Shown: positions 7,748-17,240, counted from the stretch's first letter. The stretch is DNA of 64,000 bases from Castellaniella sp. S9 (GCF_027257175.1 NZ_JAPFGD010000008.1:124001-188000), one strand, 5' to 3'. Notes: generated from the letters alone by a model not told the origin. A program made the numbers and translations.

Positions 7748-8869
7748 ATGGACACCACACAGCCCACAACACGGCGGACGCGGCCGGGCCACCGGCGCGG
7801 TGCGTGCGCCACACGCGAGGATCCCCGCTGGGCGCAGATCCTCGCACGCAGCGCCGAGGCGGACGGCCGGTTCTTTTACTCCGTCGATACGACGGGCGTG
7901 TTCTGCCGGCCGTCCTGCGGCGCCCGCACCCCGCGTCCCGAACACGTCCGCTTTCACGAAAGCGCGGCCGCCGCGCTGGCTGCCGGCTTTAGACCGTGCC
8001 GGCGCTGCCGTCCCGACCTGCCGCCCCTGGCCGAGCGCCATGCGGCACTGGTGGCCGAATCGTGCCGCCGGATCGAAGCCTCTGAAACCCCGCCCACGCT
8101 GCAGGCGCTGGCCCAGGCTTGCGGATTGAGTCCGCATCACTTGCACAGGATCTTCAAGACCGTCACGGGCCTGACCCCCAAGGCCTATGCCGCGAGCTGC
8201 CGCGCACGCCGGCTGCGCACCGCCCTCGCGCAAGACGGCGGCGCCAACTCGGTGACCGAAGCGATCTACGGGGCCGGCTACCAATCCGGCAGCCGGTTCT
8301 ATGAGGAATCGGACCGGGTGCTGGGCATGGCGCCACGCGCCTACCGGGCCGGCGGCGCGGGCATGACGATCCGCTTCGCCATCGGCGAGTGCAGCCTGGG
8401 GGCCATTCTGGTGGCGGCCACCGAGCGCGGCCTGTGCGCCATCCTGATGGGCGACGAGCCCGAACCCCTGCTGCGCGAGCTGCAGCATATGTTTCCCCAG
8501 GCGGAACTGCTGGGCGGGGACGCTGCCTTCGAGCGGCTGGTGGCCCGGGTGGTGGGGTTCATCGAGGCGCCCCAGCTGGGCCTGGATTTGCCGCTGGACA
8601 TCCGCGGGACGGCCTTCCAGCAACGGGTGTGGGCCGCCTTGAGGGACATACCGCCTGGATCGACGCTCAGTTATGCGGAACTGGCCCGCAGGATCGGCAT
8701 GCCCGCCGCCACGCGTGCCGTCGCCCGGGCCTGCGCCGGCAACCGCCTGGCCGTGGCAATCCCCTGCCACCGGGTGGTGCGCCAGGATGGGGGATTGGCG
8801 GGCTATCGGTGGGGCGTGGACCGCAAGCGCAGCCTGCTGGCGCGTGAACGCGAGGAGGATGCGGCGTGA
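7748..8869 (+). CDS. ada: Ada: DNA methylphosphotriester / O6-methylguanine methyltransferase and AraC-type activator
   Basis: The 373-residue protein has the full three-part Ada layout. The N-terminal zinc domain has Cys53, Cys57, Cys84 and Cys87 (VFCRPSC and CRRC), the first being the expected acceptor for methylphosphotriesters. An AraC-type helix-turn-helix follows at about residues 100-205 (LAQACGLSPHHLHRIFK, then SGSRFYEESDRVLGMAPRAYR). The C-terminal methyltransferase has the active site IPCHRVV with Cys340 and an FQQRVW helix. It repairs O6-alkylguanine irreversibly and, once methylated, activates transcription. It overlaps alkA in a GTGA junction, so the two are co-transcribed. An Ada-box-like site lies upstream at 7669-7681. 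Confidence 0.95.
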   Translation: MDTTQPTTRRTRPGHRRGACATREDPRWAQILARSAEADGRFFYSVDTTGVFCRPSCGARTPRPEHVRFHESAAAALAAGFRPCRRCRPDLPPLAERHAALVAESCRRIEASETPPTLQALAQACGLSPHHLHRIFKTVTGLTPKAYAASCRARRLRTALAQDGGANSVTEAIYGAGYQSGSRFYEESDRVLGMAPRAYRAGGAGMTIRFAIGECSLGAILVAATERGLCAILMGDEPEPLLRELQHMFPQAELLGGDAAFERLVARVVGFIEAPQLGLDLPLDIRGTAFQQRVWAALRDIPPGSTLSYAELARRIGMPAATRAVARACAGNRLAVAIPCHRVVRQDGGLAGYRWGVDRKRSLLAREREEDAA

Positions 8870-9783
8870 GTGGCCGGCGATTGTCGCGCACCTGGCGCCT
8901 GCCGTCCGGTTTTCGCGCTCAGGAGGTGCTGGCCTTCCATCGCCGGGACCGCGAAGGCCTGGCCGAGCGGGTCGAGGGCGATTGCATCCGCAAGGGCCTG
9001 GTCTGGCATGGCCGGCCGGCCTGCTTGTCGCTGCGTCTGAGGGGCGGGCAGGCGGCCGCCGAACTGGCTGTGGATGGCGACGCCTCGGCGCCCCGCAGTC
9101 AGGGCGAATCCGCGCAGTTCGACGCCATGGTGCGCCGCCTGCTGGGCCTGGACCAGGACATTGAAACCTTCGAAGCCCTGTACCTCGACCATCCGCTGAT
9201 CGGTCCCCTGCTCGCTCCGCGTCGGGGATTGCGCGTACCCATAGCCGCCACCCCGTTCGAGGCGCTGACCTGGGCCATTACCGGCCAGCAGATCAGCGTG
9301 GCGGTGGCCATTTCCCTGCGCCGCAAGCTCGTACGGACCGCGAACATCCGCCATTCGTCGGGCCTGTGGTGCCATCCGGATCCCGTCTCGGCGGCCGCGC
9401 TGGGCGAGGACGCCCTGCGGGCGGCGAGCTTCTCGGCCGCCAAGGCCAGGACGCTGATGGCCTTGTCCGGAGCCATTGCCCAGGGCGCGCTGCCGCTCGA
9501 GGATTGGCTGCGCGAGATGCGGATCCAGGCCATCCGCGACGGCCTGCTAGCCATCAAGGGGATCGGTCCCTGGACGGTGGATTATGCCCTGCTGCGCGGC
9601 TTTGGCTGGCTGGACGGCTCCCTGCACGGCGACGTCGCCGTACGGCGCGGCATCCAGGCACTGCTGGGCTTGACGGAACGGGTCGGCGAGGCCCAGGCGC
9701 GGGAATGGCTGCGGCCTTTCGCCCCTTGGCGAGCCTTGCTTGCGGCCCATCTGTGGGCCGCGCAGTCCGATGCGGGCTATTGA
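8866..9783 (+). CDS. alkA: AlkA: DNA-3-methyladenine glycosylase II
   Basis: The 305-residue product excises alkylated purines from DNA, giving an abasic site. It shows the HhH-GPD layout: TPFEALTWAITGQQISVAVAI, then the hairpin-helix-hairpin LLAIKGIGPWTVDYALLRGFG and the catalytic aspartate in LHGDVAVRRG (Asp256). The first 100 residues form the AlkA-type N-terminal domain. The start is a GTG at 8866 inside the ada stop codon (GTGA), so translation is probably coupled to ada. This ada-alkA operon is the standard adaptive-response arrangement. Confidence 0.93.
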   Translation: MSGRRLSRTWRLPSGFRAQEVLAFHRRDREGLAERVEGDCIRKGLVWHGRPACLSLRLRGGQAAAELAVDGDASAPRSQGESAQFDAMVRRLLGLDQDIETFEALYLDHPLIGPLLAPRRGLRVPIAATPFEALTWAITGQQISVAVAISLRRKLVRTANIRHSSGLWCHPDPVSAAALGEDALRAASFSAAKARTLMALSGAIAQGALPLEDWLREMRIQAIRDGLLAIKGIGPWTVDYALLRGFGWLDGSLHGDVAVRRGIQALLGLTERVGEAQAREWLRPFAPWRALLAAHLWAAQSDAGY

Positions 9784-9789
9784 GACCGG

Positions 9790-10086
9790 CTAAATCTGTT
9801 CGAAGCGGTCGTAGCGGCGCTGTGTCTGGACCTGATCGTGCACGACCTCGTCCACGCGCGCCGCGGGCGGACCCTGCAGCAGCCAGGACAGCATGCGGTC
9901 CAGGGCCTCGTGTTCGCCTTGCAGCAGGGCCTCGACCCGGCCGTCATCCAGATTGCGCACCCATCCCCCCAGTTTCAACTGATGGGCCTGGCGCACGGTC
10001 GCCGCCCGAAAGCCCACGCCCTGGACCTTGCCGAGGACCAGGACGGAGAGCGTCTCGACGCCGGTGTGGGAATGCAGGGATTTCAT
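9790..10086 (-). CDS. acyP: Acylphosphatase
   Basis: The 98-residue protein hydrolyses carboxyl-phosphate bonds such as acetyl phosphate. The signature is complete: VLGKVQGVGFRAATVRQA with the phosphate-binding Arg (about residue 27), and GWVRNLDDGRVEALLQG with the catalytic Asn (about residue 45). The length is usual for the family. The ATG at 10086 (MKSLHSHTG) was chosen; an in-frame ATG three codons upstream is also possible. The gene converges on alkA with only six bases between the two stop codons. Confidence 0.9.
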   Translation of the reverse strand: MKSLHSHTGVETLSVLVLGKVQGVGFRAATVRQAHQLKLGGWVRNLDDGRVEALLQGEHEALDRMLSWLLQGPPAARVDEVVHDQVQTQRRYDRFEQI

Positions 10087-10299
10087 GGGCGACATTCTAT
10101 CCGCTTTGCCTCGGCCGGCGCATCCTTGCCGCCCGCATCGTCCCAAAACCCGCATGGGACAAGGGTTTTTGATGAATCCGGTCATAAGGACATTGCCCAA
10201 CAATCGTTTTCCCCGAACGCCCGGCTGCCTAAAATGACGCGTAGCGATGCACCGTTCCGATCCCCCCATTTTTCCGGGCGCCGCGGCGCCGAGGCCATC

Positions 10300-11568
10300 A
10301 TGAGCACCCACACACCCCCCTCTCGCAAGCACACCGTGGTCATCGTCGGCGCAGGAACCGGCGGGGCCGCTGTCGCCGCGCGCCTGCGCCGCGCACGGCC
10401 CGACATCGATATCGCCGTGGTCGACCCCGCGCCCAACCACGATTACCAGCCGGCCTGGACACTGGTGGGCGGCGGCGCCTATCGCGCACCGGACACCCGC
10501 CGGGCGCTGCGCGACTGCCTGCCCCGGGGGGTACACCATATCAGCCGGGCCGTGACGGCGCTGCGGCCCGACGAGCGGCGGATCGAACTGGCCGACGGTG
10601 CGCTGCTGGCCTATGAATACCTGGTGGTGGCCGCCGGCATCCAGTTGAACTGGCATGCCATCGAGGGCCTGGCCGATGCCCTGGGCCGGGACGGCGTCAC
10701 CAGCAACTATCGCTACGACCTGGCGCCCTATACCTGGGAGCTCGTGCGCACGTTTCGTGGCGGCACGGCCGTATTCACCCAGCCGGCCGGCGCGGTCAAA
10801 TGCCCGGGGGCGCCGCAAAAGGCCCTCTACCTCGCCGCCGACCATTTCCGGCGCCGCGGCGTGCGGGTCGACAGCCTGCAGTTCCGCACGGCCGCCGCGA
10901 CGGTCTTTGGCGTCCCCTTCTATGCCCAGGCGCTGGACAAAGTCATGGCCTCGTACGGGGCCCAGCCGCGTTTCGGCCAGACCCTGGTACAGGTCCGCGG
11001 CGCCGACAAGATCGCGGTCTTCGAATCCGTGGTCGACGGCCGGCCCGTGCGCGAGGAGGTCGCCTACGACCTGCTGCACGTGGTGCCGCCGCAAAGCGCA
11101 CCCGATTTCATCCGCCATAGCCCCCTGGCCGATGCCAACGGATGGCTGGAAGTCGACAAGCATACGCTGCGCCATGCGCGCTATCCGGACGTGTTCGGCC
11201 TGGGCGACTGCACGTCCACGCCCAACAGCAAGACCGCCGCCGCCATCAAGGGCCAGGTCCCCGTCCTGGTCGGCAATCTGCTGCGGGCGCTGCGCGGCGC
11301 CAGCAACACCGAGAGCTACGACGGCTATGCCGCCTGCCCGCTGACGACCTCCGTGGGCAAGGTCCTGCTGGCCGAGTTCACCTACGGCGGCGCCGTCACG
11401 CCCAGCTTCCCGGCCGATCCCCGGGTTCCCCGCCGCTTCTACTGGTGGCTGAAGCGCTCGTTCATGCCATGGTTCTACTGGAACGTCCTGCTCAAGGGCA
11501 GGTCTTTGCCGGCCACGCACCGCGGCCGTGATTTTCCCGTCGGCGTGCCCTCCTCCATCCAGCCGTAG
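10300..11568 (+). CDS. Sulfide:quinone oxidoreductase-like FAD protein
   Basis: The 422-residue flavoprotein starts VVIVGAGTGGAAVAARLRRARP (FAD-binding loop) and has the features of type II sulfide:quinone reductases. A redox Cys lies in AVKCPGAPQKALYLA, a second FAD motif in FGLGDCTSTPNSKTAAAIKGQ, and a further Cys in YDGYAACPLTTSVGK. The family oxidises sulfide to sulfane sulfur and passes electrons to quinone at the membrane. The C-terminal FYWWLKRSFMPWFYWN is amphipathic or hydrophobic and fits membrane attachment. The open frame runs upstream across the acylphosphatase region, but ATG 10300 is where FAD-binding homology begins. No persulfide dioxygenase or rhodanese neighbour is seen, so a detoxifying role is inferred. 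Confidence 0.85.
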   Translation: MSTHTPPSRKHTVVIVGAGTGGAAVAARLRRARPDIDIAVVDPAPNHDYQPAWTLVGGGAYRAPDTRRALRDCLPRGVHHISRAVTALRPDERRIELADGALLAYEYLVVAAGIQLNWHAIEGLADALGRDGVTSNYRYDLAPYTWELVRTFRGGTAVFTQPAGAVKCPGAPQKALYLAADHFRRRGVRVDSLQFRTAAATVFGVPFYAQALDKVMASYGAQPRFGQTLVQVRGADKIAVFESVVDGRPVREEVAYDLLHVVPPQSAPDFIRHSPLADANGWLEVDKHTLRHARYPDVFGLGDCTSTPNSKTAAAIKGQVPVLVGNLLRALRGASNTESYDGYAACPLTTSVGKVLLAEFTYGGAVTPSFPADPRVPRRFYWWLKRSFMPWFYWNVLLKGRSLPATHRGRDFPVGVPSSIQP

Positions 11569-11644
11569 CGGGCGCTCGTTGGCACCCGCCGGTGGTATCG
11601 TATGGCGATGATTTCCTCGTTGACTCAAGAAAGGACTTCGCACT

Positions 11645-12400
11645 ATGGGTAGCATCGCATTGGTGACCGGCGCATCGGCCGGCTTCGGCGCAGCCATCTC
11701 CCGCAGGCTCGTGGGCCTGGGCTACACGGTGATCGGCGCGGCCCGGCGTACCGACCGGCTGCAGGCGCTGCGCGACGAACTCGGCGCCTCGTTCCATCCC
11801 CTGGCGCTGGACGTCGGCGACGCCGATTCCGTCGACCATGCCTTCGAGTGGATCCAGGCCGGCTTCCCCCACCTGGATCTGCTGGTGAACAATGCCGGCC
11901 TGGCGCTGGGCGTCGCTCCGGCCCACGAGACCCGCATGGAGGACTGGGAGCGCATGATCGCCACCAACGTCCTGGGCCTCGCCCGGGTCACGCGCAAGGC
12001 CTTGCCCGGCATGGTCGAGCGCGACAGCGGCCACATCATCAATATCGGTTCGGTGGCCGGCAATTACGCCTATCCCGGCGGCAACGTCTACGGGGCCACC
12101 AAGGCCTTCGTGCGGCAGCTCAGCCTGAACCTGCGCGCCGACCTCTGGGACACGCGGGTGCGCGTCACCAACATCGAGCCGGGCTTGTGCGGCGGCACGG
12201 AATTTTCGGTGGTCCGCCTCGAGGGCGACGCCGAACGCGCCGCGGCGGTCTACGAGGGCGTGGAATCCATCAGCGCCGAGGACATTGCCGACACCGTGGC
12301 CTGGATCGCCCAGCGTCCCGCGCATGTCAACATCAACACCATCGAGCTCATGCCCGTGGCCCAGAGCTTTGCCGGCATGAGGATACACCGGCAACAGTGA
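11645..12400 (+). CDS. Short-chain dehydrogenase (YdfG-like NADP-dependent hydroxy-acid/serine dehydrogenase)
   Basis: The 251-residue enzyme has the classical SDR sequence marks: ALVTGASAGFGAAISRRL (cofactor loop), AARRTDRL (Arg pair favouring NADP), LVNNAGLALG, the catalytic Ser in NIGSVAGNYAYPGG and the Tyr/Lys pair in VYGATKAF. The segment VRVTNIEPGLCGGTEFSVVR and the C-terminal NINTIELMPVAQSFAG are very like YdfG, which oxidises L-allo-threonine, serine and 3-hydroxypropionate. It is a lone plus-strand gene that converges on the DUF4239-like gene. The substrate is inferred from family likeness only. Confidence 0.88.
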   Translation: MGSIALVTGASAGFGAAISRRLVGLGYTVIGAARRTDRLQALRDELGASFHPLALDVGDADSVDHAFEWIQAGFPHLDLLVNNAGLALGVAPAHETRMEDWERMIATNVLGLARVTRKALPGMVERDSGHIINIGSVAGNYAYPGGNVYGATKAFVRQLSLNLRADLWDTRVRVTNIEPGLCGGTEFSVVRLEGDAERAAAVYEGVESISAEDIADTVAWIAQRPAHVNINTIELMPVAQSFAGMRIHRQQ

Positions 12401-12405
12401 CTGAG

Positions 12406-12425
12406 CGCCCGCGCGCGACCGGGCG
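12406..12425. terminator. GC-rich stem-loop between convergent genes
   Basis: CGCCCG at 12406-12411 pairs with CGGGCG at 12420-12425 around an 8-base loop, in the 32-base gap between the stops of the SDR gene and the DUF4239-like gene. Its place suits a two-way terminator, but no T-tract follows on either side, so it may only stabilise 3' ends. Confidence 0.3.
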
Positions 12426-12432
12426 GGCGGCC

Positions 12433-13218
12433 TCAATCCTTGAGCAGCATCATGGTGAGGGAGCTGGGCTCGATATTGCCCTGCACCTTGAATGGCCCAT
12501 CGTAGGCCGATATCAGGAACAAGGTCGCCCCGAAGCCCAGTGAAAACAGGCCCATCGAGACGTACAGCGGACGTTTGTGCGCGATATGCAGCTCGACCAT
12601 CACGCAGGCCGAGACGAACAGCAGCATGAGGACCGTGAACCACTTGGTGATGCTGACGTGCTGGTGCGAGACGATCAGGCGCTGGTTGCGCGCCCGCTCG
12701 ATCTCGAAGACGTAGCGCCGCAGATCTTGCGCGGCGCGGCGCTGGCCGAAATCGGGGGTGGTGGTCTCGATGCGCACCGACGCCACGACCAGCTCCTCGA
12801 GCAGGTTCTCGGCCCTTTCGCTGGCCTGGCCGTGGGCCATCAACGGCCATTCCTCGTCGATCACCTCGCGGATGTAATTATTGATGTCGGCGAGGACCGG
12901 CTCGCGGATCTCGGGATCGAAGAAACGCGTCACGCGCAGGGTGTCCGACACCGCGATGGCTTCCTGCTCGACGGCATTGCGGCCTTTGGCGTCGGTCTGC
13001 CAGACATCGGCCGCCACGAAGGCGATCACCATGCCGGTGGGCAGCAGGATCCCCGAGAGCATGGTGGTCACGAGGTTCGCCCCATGGCGTTCGGGCCAGA
13101 GGCGGCGCAGCGTGCGCATCAGAAGCAAGGCGCAGGTGCACAGGGCACCGACCTCGGCGACCGACACCAGGAATACCGCCCAATCGGGCAGGTCGTACAT
13201 GAAATCGAACAGGGGCAT
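12433..13218 (-). CDS. DUF4239-like inner-membrane protein
   Basis: The 261-residue protein has four hydrophobic segments: about residues 14-34 (WAVFLVSVAEVGALCTCALLL), 48-68 (VTTMLSGILLPTGMVIAFVAA), 191-210 (WFTVLMLLFVSACVMVEL) and 220-240 (YVSMGLFSLGFGATLFLISAY). A long soluble loop rich in charged helices lies between the second and third. This two-plus-two layout with the loop segment VEQEAIAVSDTLR is typical of DUF4239 (bestrophin-like) proteins of unknown function. It stands alone between the SDR and arsC-like genes. No catalytic motif is recognised. Confidence 0.7.
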   Translation of the reverse strand: MPLFDFMYDLPDWAVFLVSVAEVGALCTCALLLMRTLRRLWPERHGANLVTTMLSGILLPTGMVIAFVAADVWQTDAKGRNAVEQEAIAVSDTLRVTRFFDPEIREPVLADINNYIREVIDEEWPLMAHGQASERAENLLEELVVASVRIETTTPDFGQRRAAQDLRRYVFEIERARNQRLIVSHQHVSITKWFTVLMLLFVSACVMVELHIAHKRPLYVSMGLFSLGFGATLFLISAYDGPFKVQGNIEPSSLTMMLLKD

Positions 13219-13266
13219 GGCCGGGGTCCTGTGGTGTCCCCGGACGCGGCGCCCGGGGGCGTGCGG

Positions 13267-13611
13267 TCAGAGAATGTCCTGGATCCTTTCCAGGGGGCGG
13301 CACAGGCGCACGCCCTTTTCGGTGACGACGAAGGGGCGATTCAGGAGCACGGGATGCTGCTGGATCGCATCGAGCAGTTGATCGTCCGACAGCGCCGGGT
13401 CGTCCAGGCCGAGGTCCCGGTAGGCGGGTTCCTTGGCGCGCATGGCCTCGCGCACCGTAAGGCCGGCCGCCTGGATCAGCGCCCGCAACTCGTCGCGGGC
13501 CGGCAGCGCCTTGAGGTATTCGATGATCTCGACGGGCCGTCCACTGGCCTCGATGGCCTGGAGCGCGTTGCGCGAAGTACTGCAGCGTGGGTTATGGTAG
13601 ATTTTGGTCAT
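13267..13611 (-). CDS. ArsC/Spx-family thioredoxin-fold protein (putative arsenate reductase)
   Basis: The 114-residue protein begins TKIYHNPRCSTSRNALQAIE, with the single catalytic Cys at about residue 10 in the NPRCS-x-SR context of glutaredoxin-dependent arsenate reductases. It ends in LLNRPFVVTEKGVRLCRP, the usual ArsC C-terminal substrate-loop region. The length (114) is normal. No arsR, arsB or acr3 gene lies nearby, so it may be a house-keeping ArsC-like reductase such as YfgD rather than part of an arsenic operon. It is divergent from the GST gene, with 81 bases between the start codons. Confidence 0.85.
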   Translation of the reverse strand: MTKIYHNPRCSTSRNALQAIEASGRPVEIIEYLKALPARDELRALIQAAGLTVREAMRAKEPAYRDLGLDDPALSDDQLLDAIQQHPVLLNRPFVVTEKGVRLCRPLERIQDIL

Positions 13612-13692
13612 CTGGAACGTCGGTGCCTGGCGTGAGTGAATGCGCCATTATCCCCGATCATTCCGACTTGTTGAACAAGGAGTATCCCACCC

Positions 13693-14394
13693 ATGATCGA
13701 CCTTCATTACTGGACGACGCCCAATGGGCACAAGATCACCCTGTTCCTCGAGGAGACCGGCCTGCCCTACCGGATCCTGCCCGTGGACATCGGGCGCGGC
13801 GACCAGTTCCAAGCCGATTTCCTGCGGATTTCGCCCAACAACCGGATTCCGGCGATCGTCGACCATGAGCCCGAGGGCGGCGGCGAGCCCATCGCGATGT
13901 TCGAATCGGGCGCGATCCTGTTGTACCTGGCCGAAAAGACTGGGCGCTTCCTGCCCAGCGACCTGCGCGGACGCCATGAGGTCCTGCAATGGCTGTTCTG
14001 GCAGGTGTCCGGGCTTGGACCCATGGCGGGCCAGAATCACCACTTCAATGTCTACGCGCCCGACAAACTGCCCTACGCGATCGACCGGTACGTCCGCGAA
14101 ACCGCGCGCCTGTACGCCGTGCTGGACAAACGCCTGGCGGGCCGCCGCTTCATCGGCGAGGATTATTCCATCGCCGACATGGCCTGCTATCCCTGGATCG
14201 TGTCCCACGGACTCCAAAAGCAGAACCTCGACGACTTTCCGCATCTGAAGGCGTGGTACGAGCGCATCGGCCAGAGGCCGGCGACGCAGCGCGCCTATGC
14301 GCTGATCAAATCCGTCAACCCTGGCGATGGGGCGCCCAGCACCGAGGCGGCGTACCGCGTCCTGTTCGGCCAGGACGCCGGGAGCGTACGATGA
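13693..14394 (+). CDS. Glutathione S-transferase, nu class (YfcG/YghU-like)
   Basis: The 233-residue protein has a thioredoxin-fold N-terminus with WTTPNGHKITLFLEETGLPY, the Thr-Pro-Asn motif of nu-class GSTs that show disulfide-bond reductase activity. NNRIPAIVDHEP (cis-Pro) and ESGAILLYLAEKTGRFLP (glutathione-binding Glu-Ser) follow, then an all-helical C-terminal domain with FIGEDYSIADMACYPWI. It is cytoplasmic. Its stop overlaps the start of the downstream lipoprotein gene in an ATGA junction. The natural substrate is unknown. Confidence 0.9.
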   Translation: MIDLHYWTTPNGHKITLFLEETGLPYRILPVDIGRGDQFQADFLRISPNNRIPAIVDHEPEGGGEPIAMFESGAILLYLAEKTGRFLPSDLRGRHEVLQWLFWQVSGLGPMAGQNHHFNVYAPDKLPYAIDRYVRETARLYAVLDKRLAGRRFIGEDYSIADMACYPWIVSHGLQKQNLDDFPHLKAWYERIGQRPATQRAYALIKSVNPGDGAPSTEAAYRVLFGQDAGSVR

Positions 14395-15200
14395 GCGCCC
14401 TGCGGTGGATGGCCGCGCATGGGCGATCCGGCCTGGCCGCATGGGCCTGCGCGCTGCTGCTCGCGGCCTGCGCGGCGCCCAGTGACCGGATTTCGCTGAT
14501 TCCGTCCGAGCTCGACCAGCAGACCAGCCAGGATGGCCTGTTCACCCAGAAGGTCGCGTGGAGCCATGTGCGCCCGGGCTGTGAAGGCGAGTGTCCGAAA
14601 CTGGTCGTCGACTCGCTGGCCTTTCCAGGGCATCGCATGCTGACTGAACTCGTGGACCATGCGCTGGCGACGATGACCTGGCTGGACCAGGACGAGCCCG
14701 TGCCCTACTTCACCATCGCCGAGTACGAGCCCTATTTCTGGCGGACCGCGGGCCCGCGGGACGAGACCTGGCTGCAGGCGCGCACGCGCTATCGCAACCG
14801 GCACATCACCGTGGTCGAATTGGACGCCAGCCAGTATCGCACCGGCATGGCCCACGGGATCTCGGGTACGCAATTCCTGAATTGGGACAACGAGGCCCGC
14901 AAGGTGCTGGCCCTGGACGACGTGCTGGTGTCGGGCGGCCGCGCCGCCTTCGACGAGGCCCTGAGGCGCGCGCACGCCCGCTGGCTGCAGGACAACCCCG
15001 CGGCACGCGAGGATCCCCTGAACTACGACCGGCTCTGGCCTTTTCGCGCCACCGACAATTTCGCCCTGACCGACCTGGGGGTGGTGGCCAAGTATCAGTC
15101 CTACCAGATCGCGCCCTATTCCTCGGGCCATCCGGAGCTGCTGGTCCCGTACACCGAGCTGCGGGACGTCCTGCGTTCGCGCTACCTGCCGCCCAGCTGA
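14391..15200 (+). CDS. DUF3298-like (RsiV-type) lipoprotein
   Basis: The 269-residue protein has a signal sequence ending in a lipobox, ALLLAACAAP, so Cys25 should be lipidated and the protein anchored in the envelope. The mature part has the paired-domain pattern of DUF3298/RsiV proteins: QARTRYRNRHITVVELDASQY, LNWDNEARKVLALDDVL, and the end YQSYQIAPYSSGHPELLVPYTELRDVL. The family includes RsiV, which binds lysozyme, but no sigma-factor gene or anti-sigma transmembrane segment is present here. The start is fixed by the ATGA overlap with the GST gene. Function is unknown; lysozyme or peptidoglycan binding is only an analogy. Confidence 0.8.
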   Translation: MSALRWMAAHGRSGLAAWACALLLAACAAPSDRISLIPSELDQQTSQDGLFTQKVAWSHVRPGCEGECPKLVVDSLAFPGHRMLTELVDHALATMTWLDQDEPVPYFTIAEYEPYFWRTAGPRDETWLQARTRYRNRHITVVELDASQYRTGMAHGISGTQFLNWDNEARKVLALDDVLVSGGRAAFDEALRRAHARWLQDNPAAREDPLNYDRLWPFRATDNFALTDLGVVAKYQSYQIAPYSSGHPELLVPYTELRDVLRSRYLPPS

Positions 15201-15348
15201 CCGGCTTGCGGCGCCGCGCCGCCATACCGATATAGCGGGGCCGCATAATGCGCGCCCCTTATATCCATCAAGAAAACAATTCGTTCTGTCCGCGAGGGGA
15301 TGTCTTTAATCTGGTGGCTCGTCAAAACCGGAATGAAGGACCCTCGAC

Positions 15349-16359
15349 ATGCGCGCTTCAAGCTTCCTGCTTTTTCTCGCCTCGGCCAGCCTGGGCCTGG
15401 CCGGCGCGGCGCACGCCGCCGACGTGACGCTGCTCAACGTCTCGTACGATCCGACCCGCGAGCTCTACCAGGCCTTCAACCAGGCCTTCTCGAAACATTG
15501 GCAGGCGGCCACCGGCGATCGCGTGACCATCCGCCAGTCGCACGGCGGCTCGGCCAAGCAGGCGCGCTCGGTGATCGACGGCCTGCAGGCGGACGTGGTG
15601 ACGCTGGCGCTGGCGCCGGACATCGCCGCGATCGCCGCGCGCGGCGCCTTGCGCGAGGACTGGCAGCAGCAGCTGCCCCTGAACAGCGCACCCTATACCT
15701 CGACCATCGTCTTCCTGGTGCGCAAGGGCAATCCCAAGGGCATCCATGACTGGGGCGACCTGATCAAGCCCGGCGTCGAGGTGATCACGCCCAATCCCAA
15801 GACCTCCGGCGGCGCGCGCTGGAACTACCTGGCCGCCTGGGGCTATGCGCTGCGGCAGCCGGGCGGCGACGCGAGCAAGGCGCGGGACTTCGTCGCCCGG
15901 CTCTACAAGCAGGTGCCCGTGCTGGATTCGGGCGCGCGGGGCTCGACCACCACCTTCGTCGAGCGCGGCATCGGCGACGTGCTGCTGGCTTGGGAGAACG
16001 AGGCCTTTCTGGCGATCCAGGAGCTCGGCCCGGGCAAAGTCGACATCGTGGTGCCCTCGGTGAGCATCCTGGCCGAACCTCCCGTTGCGATCGTCGACAA
16101 GGTGGTCGATGCGCGCGGCACGCGCGAGGTCGCGAAAGCGTACCTCGACTACCTGTATTCCGAGGAAGGCCAGGAGATCGCCGCACGGAACTTCTACCGG
16201 CCGACCTTGAAAGCCGTGGCCGAGCGCCATGCCGGGCAGTTTCCCTCGGTGAACCTGTTCACGATCGAGGAGATCGCCTCGAACTGGACCGATGCGCAGA
16301 AAACGCATTTCGCCGATGGCGGCATTTTCGACCAGATCTACCAGCCTGGATCCCGGTAA
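15349..16359 (+). CDS. sbp: Periplasmic sulfate-binding protein
   Basis: The 336-residue protein starts with a cleavable signal peptide ([20 protein letters not shown], cut after AHA at about residue 23). The mature protein has [49 protein letters not shown] and [19 protein letters not shown], the ligand-binding signatures of the Sbp/CysP family. It captures sulfate (or thiosulfate) in the periplasm and delivers it to CysTWA, encoded next. In relatives such operons are driven by CysB under sulfur limitation; I did not identify a CysB site in 15201-15348. Confidence 0.93.
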   Translation: MRASSFLLFLASASLGLAGAAHAADVTLLNVSYDPTRELYQAFNQAFSKHWQAATGDRVTIRQSHGGSAKQARSVIDGLQADVVTLALAPDIAAIAARGALREDWQQQLPLNSAPYTSTIVFLVRKGNPKGIHDWGDLIKPGVEVITPNPKTSGGARWNYLAAWGYALRQPGGDASKARDFVARLYKQVPVLDSGARGSTTTFVERGIGDVLLAWENEAFLAIQELGPGKVDIVVPSVSILAEPPVAIVDKVVDARGTREVAKAYLDYLYSEEGQEIAARNFYRPTLKAVAERHAGQFPSVNLFTIEEIASNWTDAQKTHFADGGIFDQIYQPGSR

Positions 16360-16377
16360 GCGGGCGGCAAGACGGCG

Positions 16378-17238
16378 ATGTCCATGACGTTCTCAATCCC
16401 CGCGCCCGGCGCGGCGCGCCGGGTCCTGCCGGGACGCAATCTCACCCTCGGTTTCACGCTGGCGTACCTGGGCCTCATCGTGTTGCTGCCCTTGTCGGCG
16501 GCCTTCCTGAAAACGGCGACCCTCAGTTGGGATGCCTTCTGGCAGACCGTCTCCTCGCCGCGGGTCGTGGCCTCGCTGCGCCTGAGCTTCGGTGGCGCTT
16601 TGCTGGCCGCGGCCGTCAACATGGTGTTCGGCGGCATCGTGGCCTGGGTGCTGGTGCGCTACCGCTTTCCGGGCAAGCGCCTGGTCGACGCCCTGGTGGA
16701 CCTGCCCTTCGCGCTGCCCACGGCCGTGGCGGGGATCGCCTTGACCGCACTGTACGCGCCCAACGGCTGGATCGGACACTGGCTGGCGCCGCTGGGCCTG
16801 CAGGTGGCCTTCCAGCCGCTGGGCGTCGTCGTCGCGCTGATTTTCATCGGCCTGCCCTTCGTCGTGCGCACCGTGCAGCCGGTGCTGGAGGACATGGCCG
16901 CCGACTTCGAGGAGGCGGCCGGCAGTCTGGGCGCCTCCCGCCTGCAGACCTTCCTGCGGGTCATCTTTCCCACCATCCTCCCCGCCCTGCTGACGGGATA
17001 CGCCCTGGCCTTCGCGCGGGCCGCCGGCGAGTACGGCTCGGTGATCTTCATCGCCGGCAACATGCCGATGGTGTCCGAGATCGCGCCGCTGCTGATCGTC
17101 ACCAAGCTCGAGCAGTACGACTATGCCGGGGCGACGGCGATCGCCGTGGTGATGCTGGGCATCTCCTTCGTCCTGCTGCTGGCGATCAATCTCCTGCAGG
17201 CCTGGACGCGGCGCCGCTCGCGGGGCGAGGACACCTGA
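16378..17238 (+). CDS. cysT: Sulfate/thiosulfate ABC transporter permease CysT
   Basis: The 286-residue inner-membrane protein has about six transmembrane segments and the permease loop that docks to the ATPase: [21 protein letters not shown] (EAA motif, about residues 180-200). [47 protein letters not shown] and [15 protein letters not shown] match CysT/CysU. It forms the channel with CysW. It lies 18 bases downstream of sbp in the sbp-cysTWA operon. Confidence 0.93.
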   Translation: MSMTFSIPAPGAARRVLPGRNLTLGFTLAYLGLIVLLPLSAAFLKTATLSWDAFWQTVSSPRVVASLRLSFGGALLAAAVNMVFGGIVAWVLVRYRFPGKRLVDALVDLPFALPTAVAGIALTALYAPNGWIGHWLAPLGLQVAFQPLGVVVALIFIGLPFVVRTVQPVLEDMAADFEEAAGSLGASRLQTFLRVIFPTILPALLTGYALAFARAAGEYGSVIFIAGNMPMVSEIAPLLIVTKLEQYDYAGATAIAVVMLGISFVLLLAINLLQAWTRRRSRGEDT

Positions 17239-17240
17239 CC

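Noticed and set aside
10145-10169. AAAACCC...GGGTTTT stem as a terminator between acyP and the SQR-like gene
   Set aside because: The flanking genes are divergent, so no terminator is expected there, and the stem is only 7 pairs with an 11-base loop.
13267-13611. An arsenic-resistance operon
   Set aside because: Only the ArsC-like gene is present; neighbours are a DUF4239-like protein and a GST, with no arsR, arsB or acr3.
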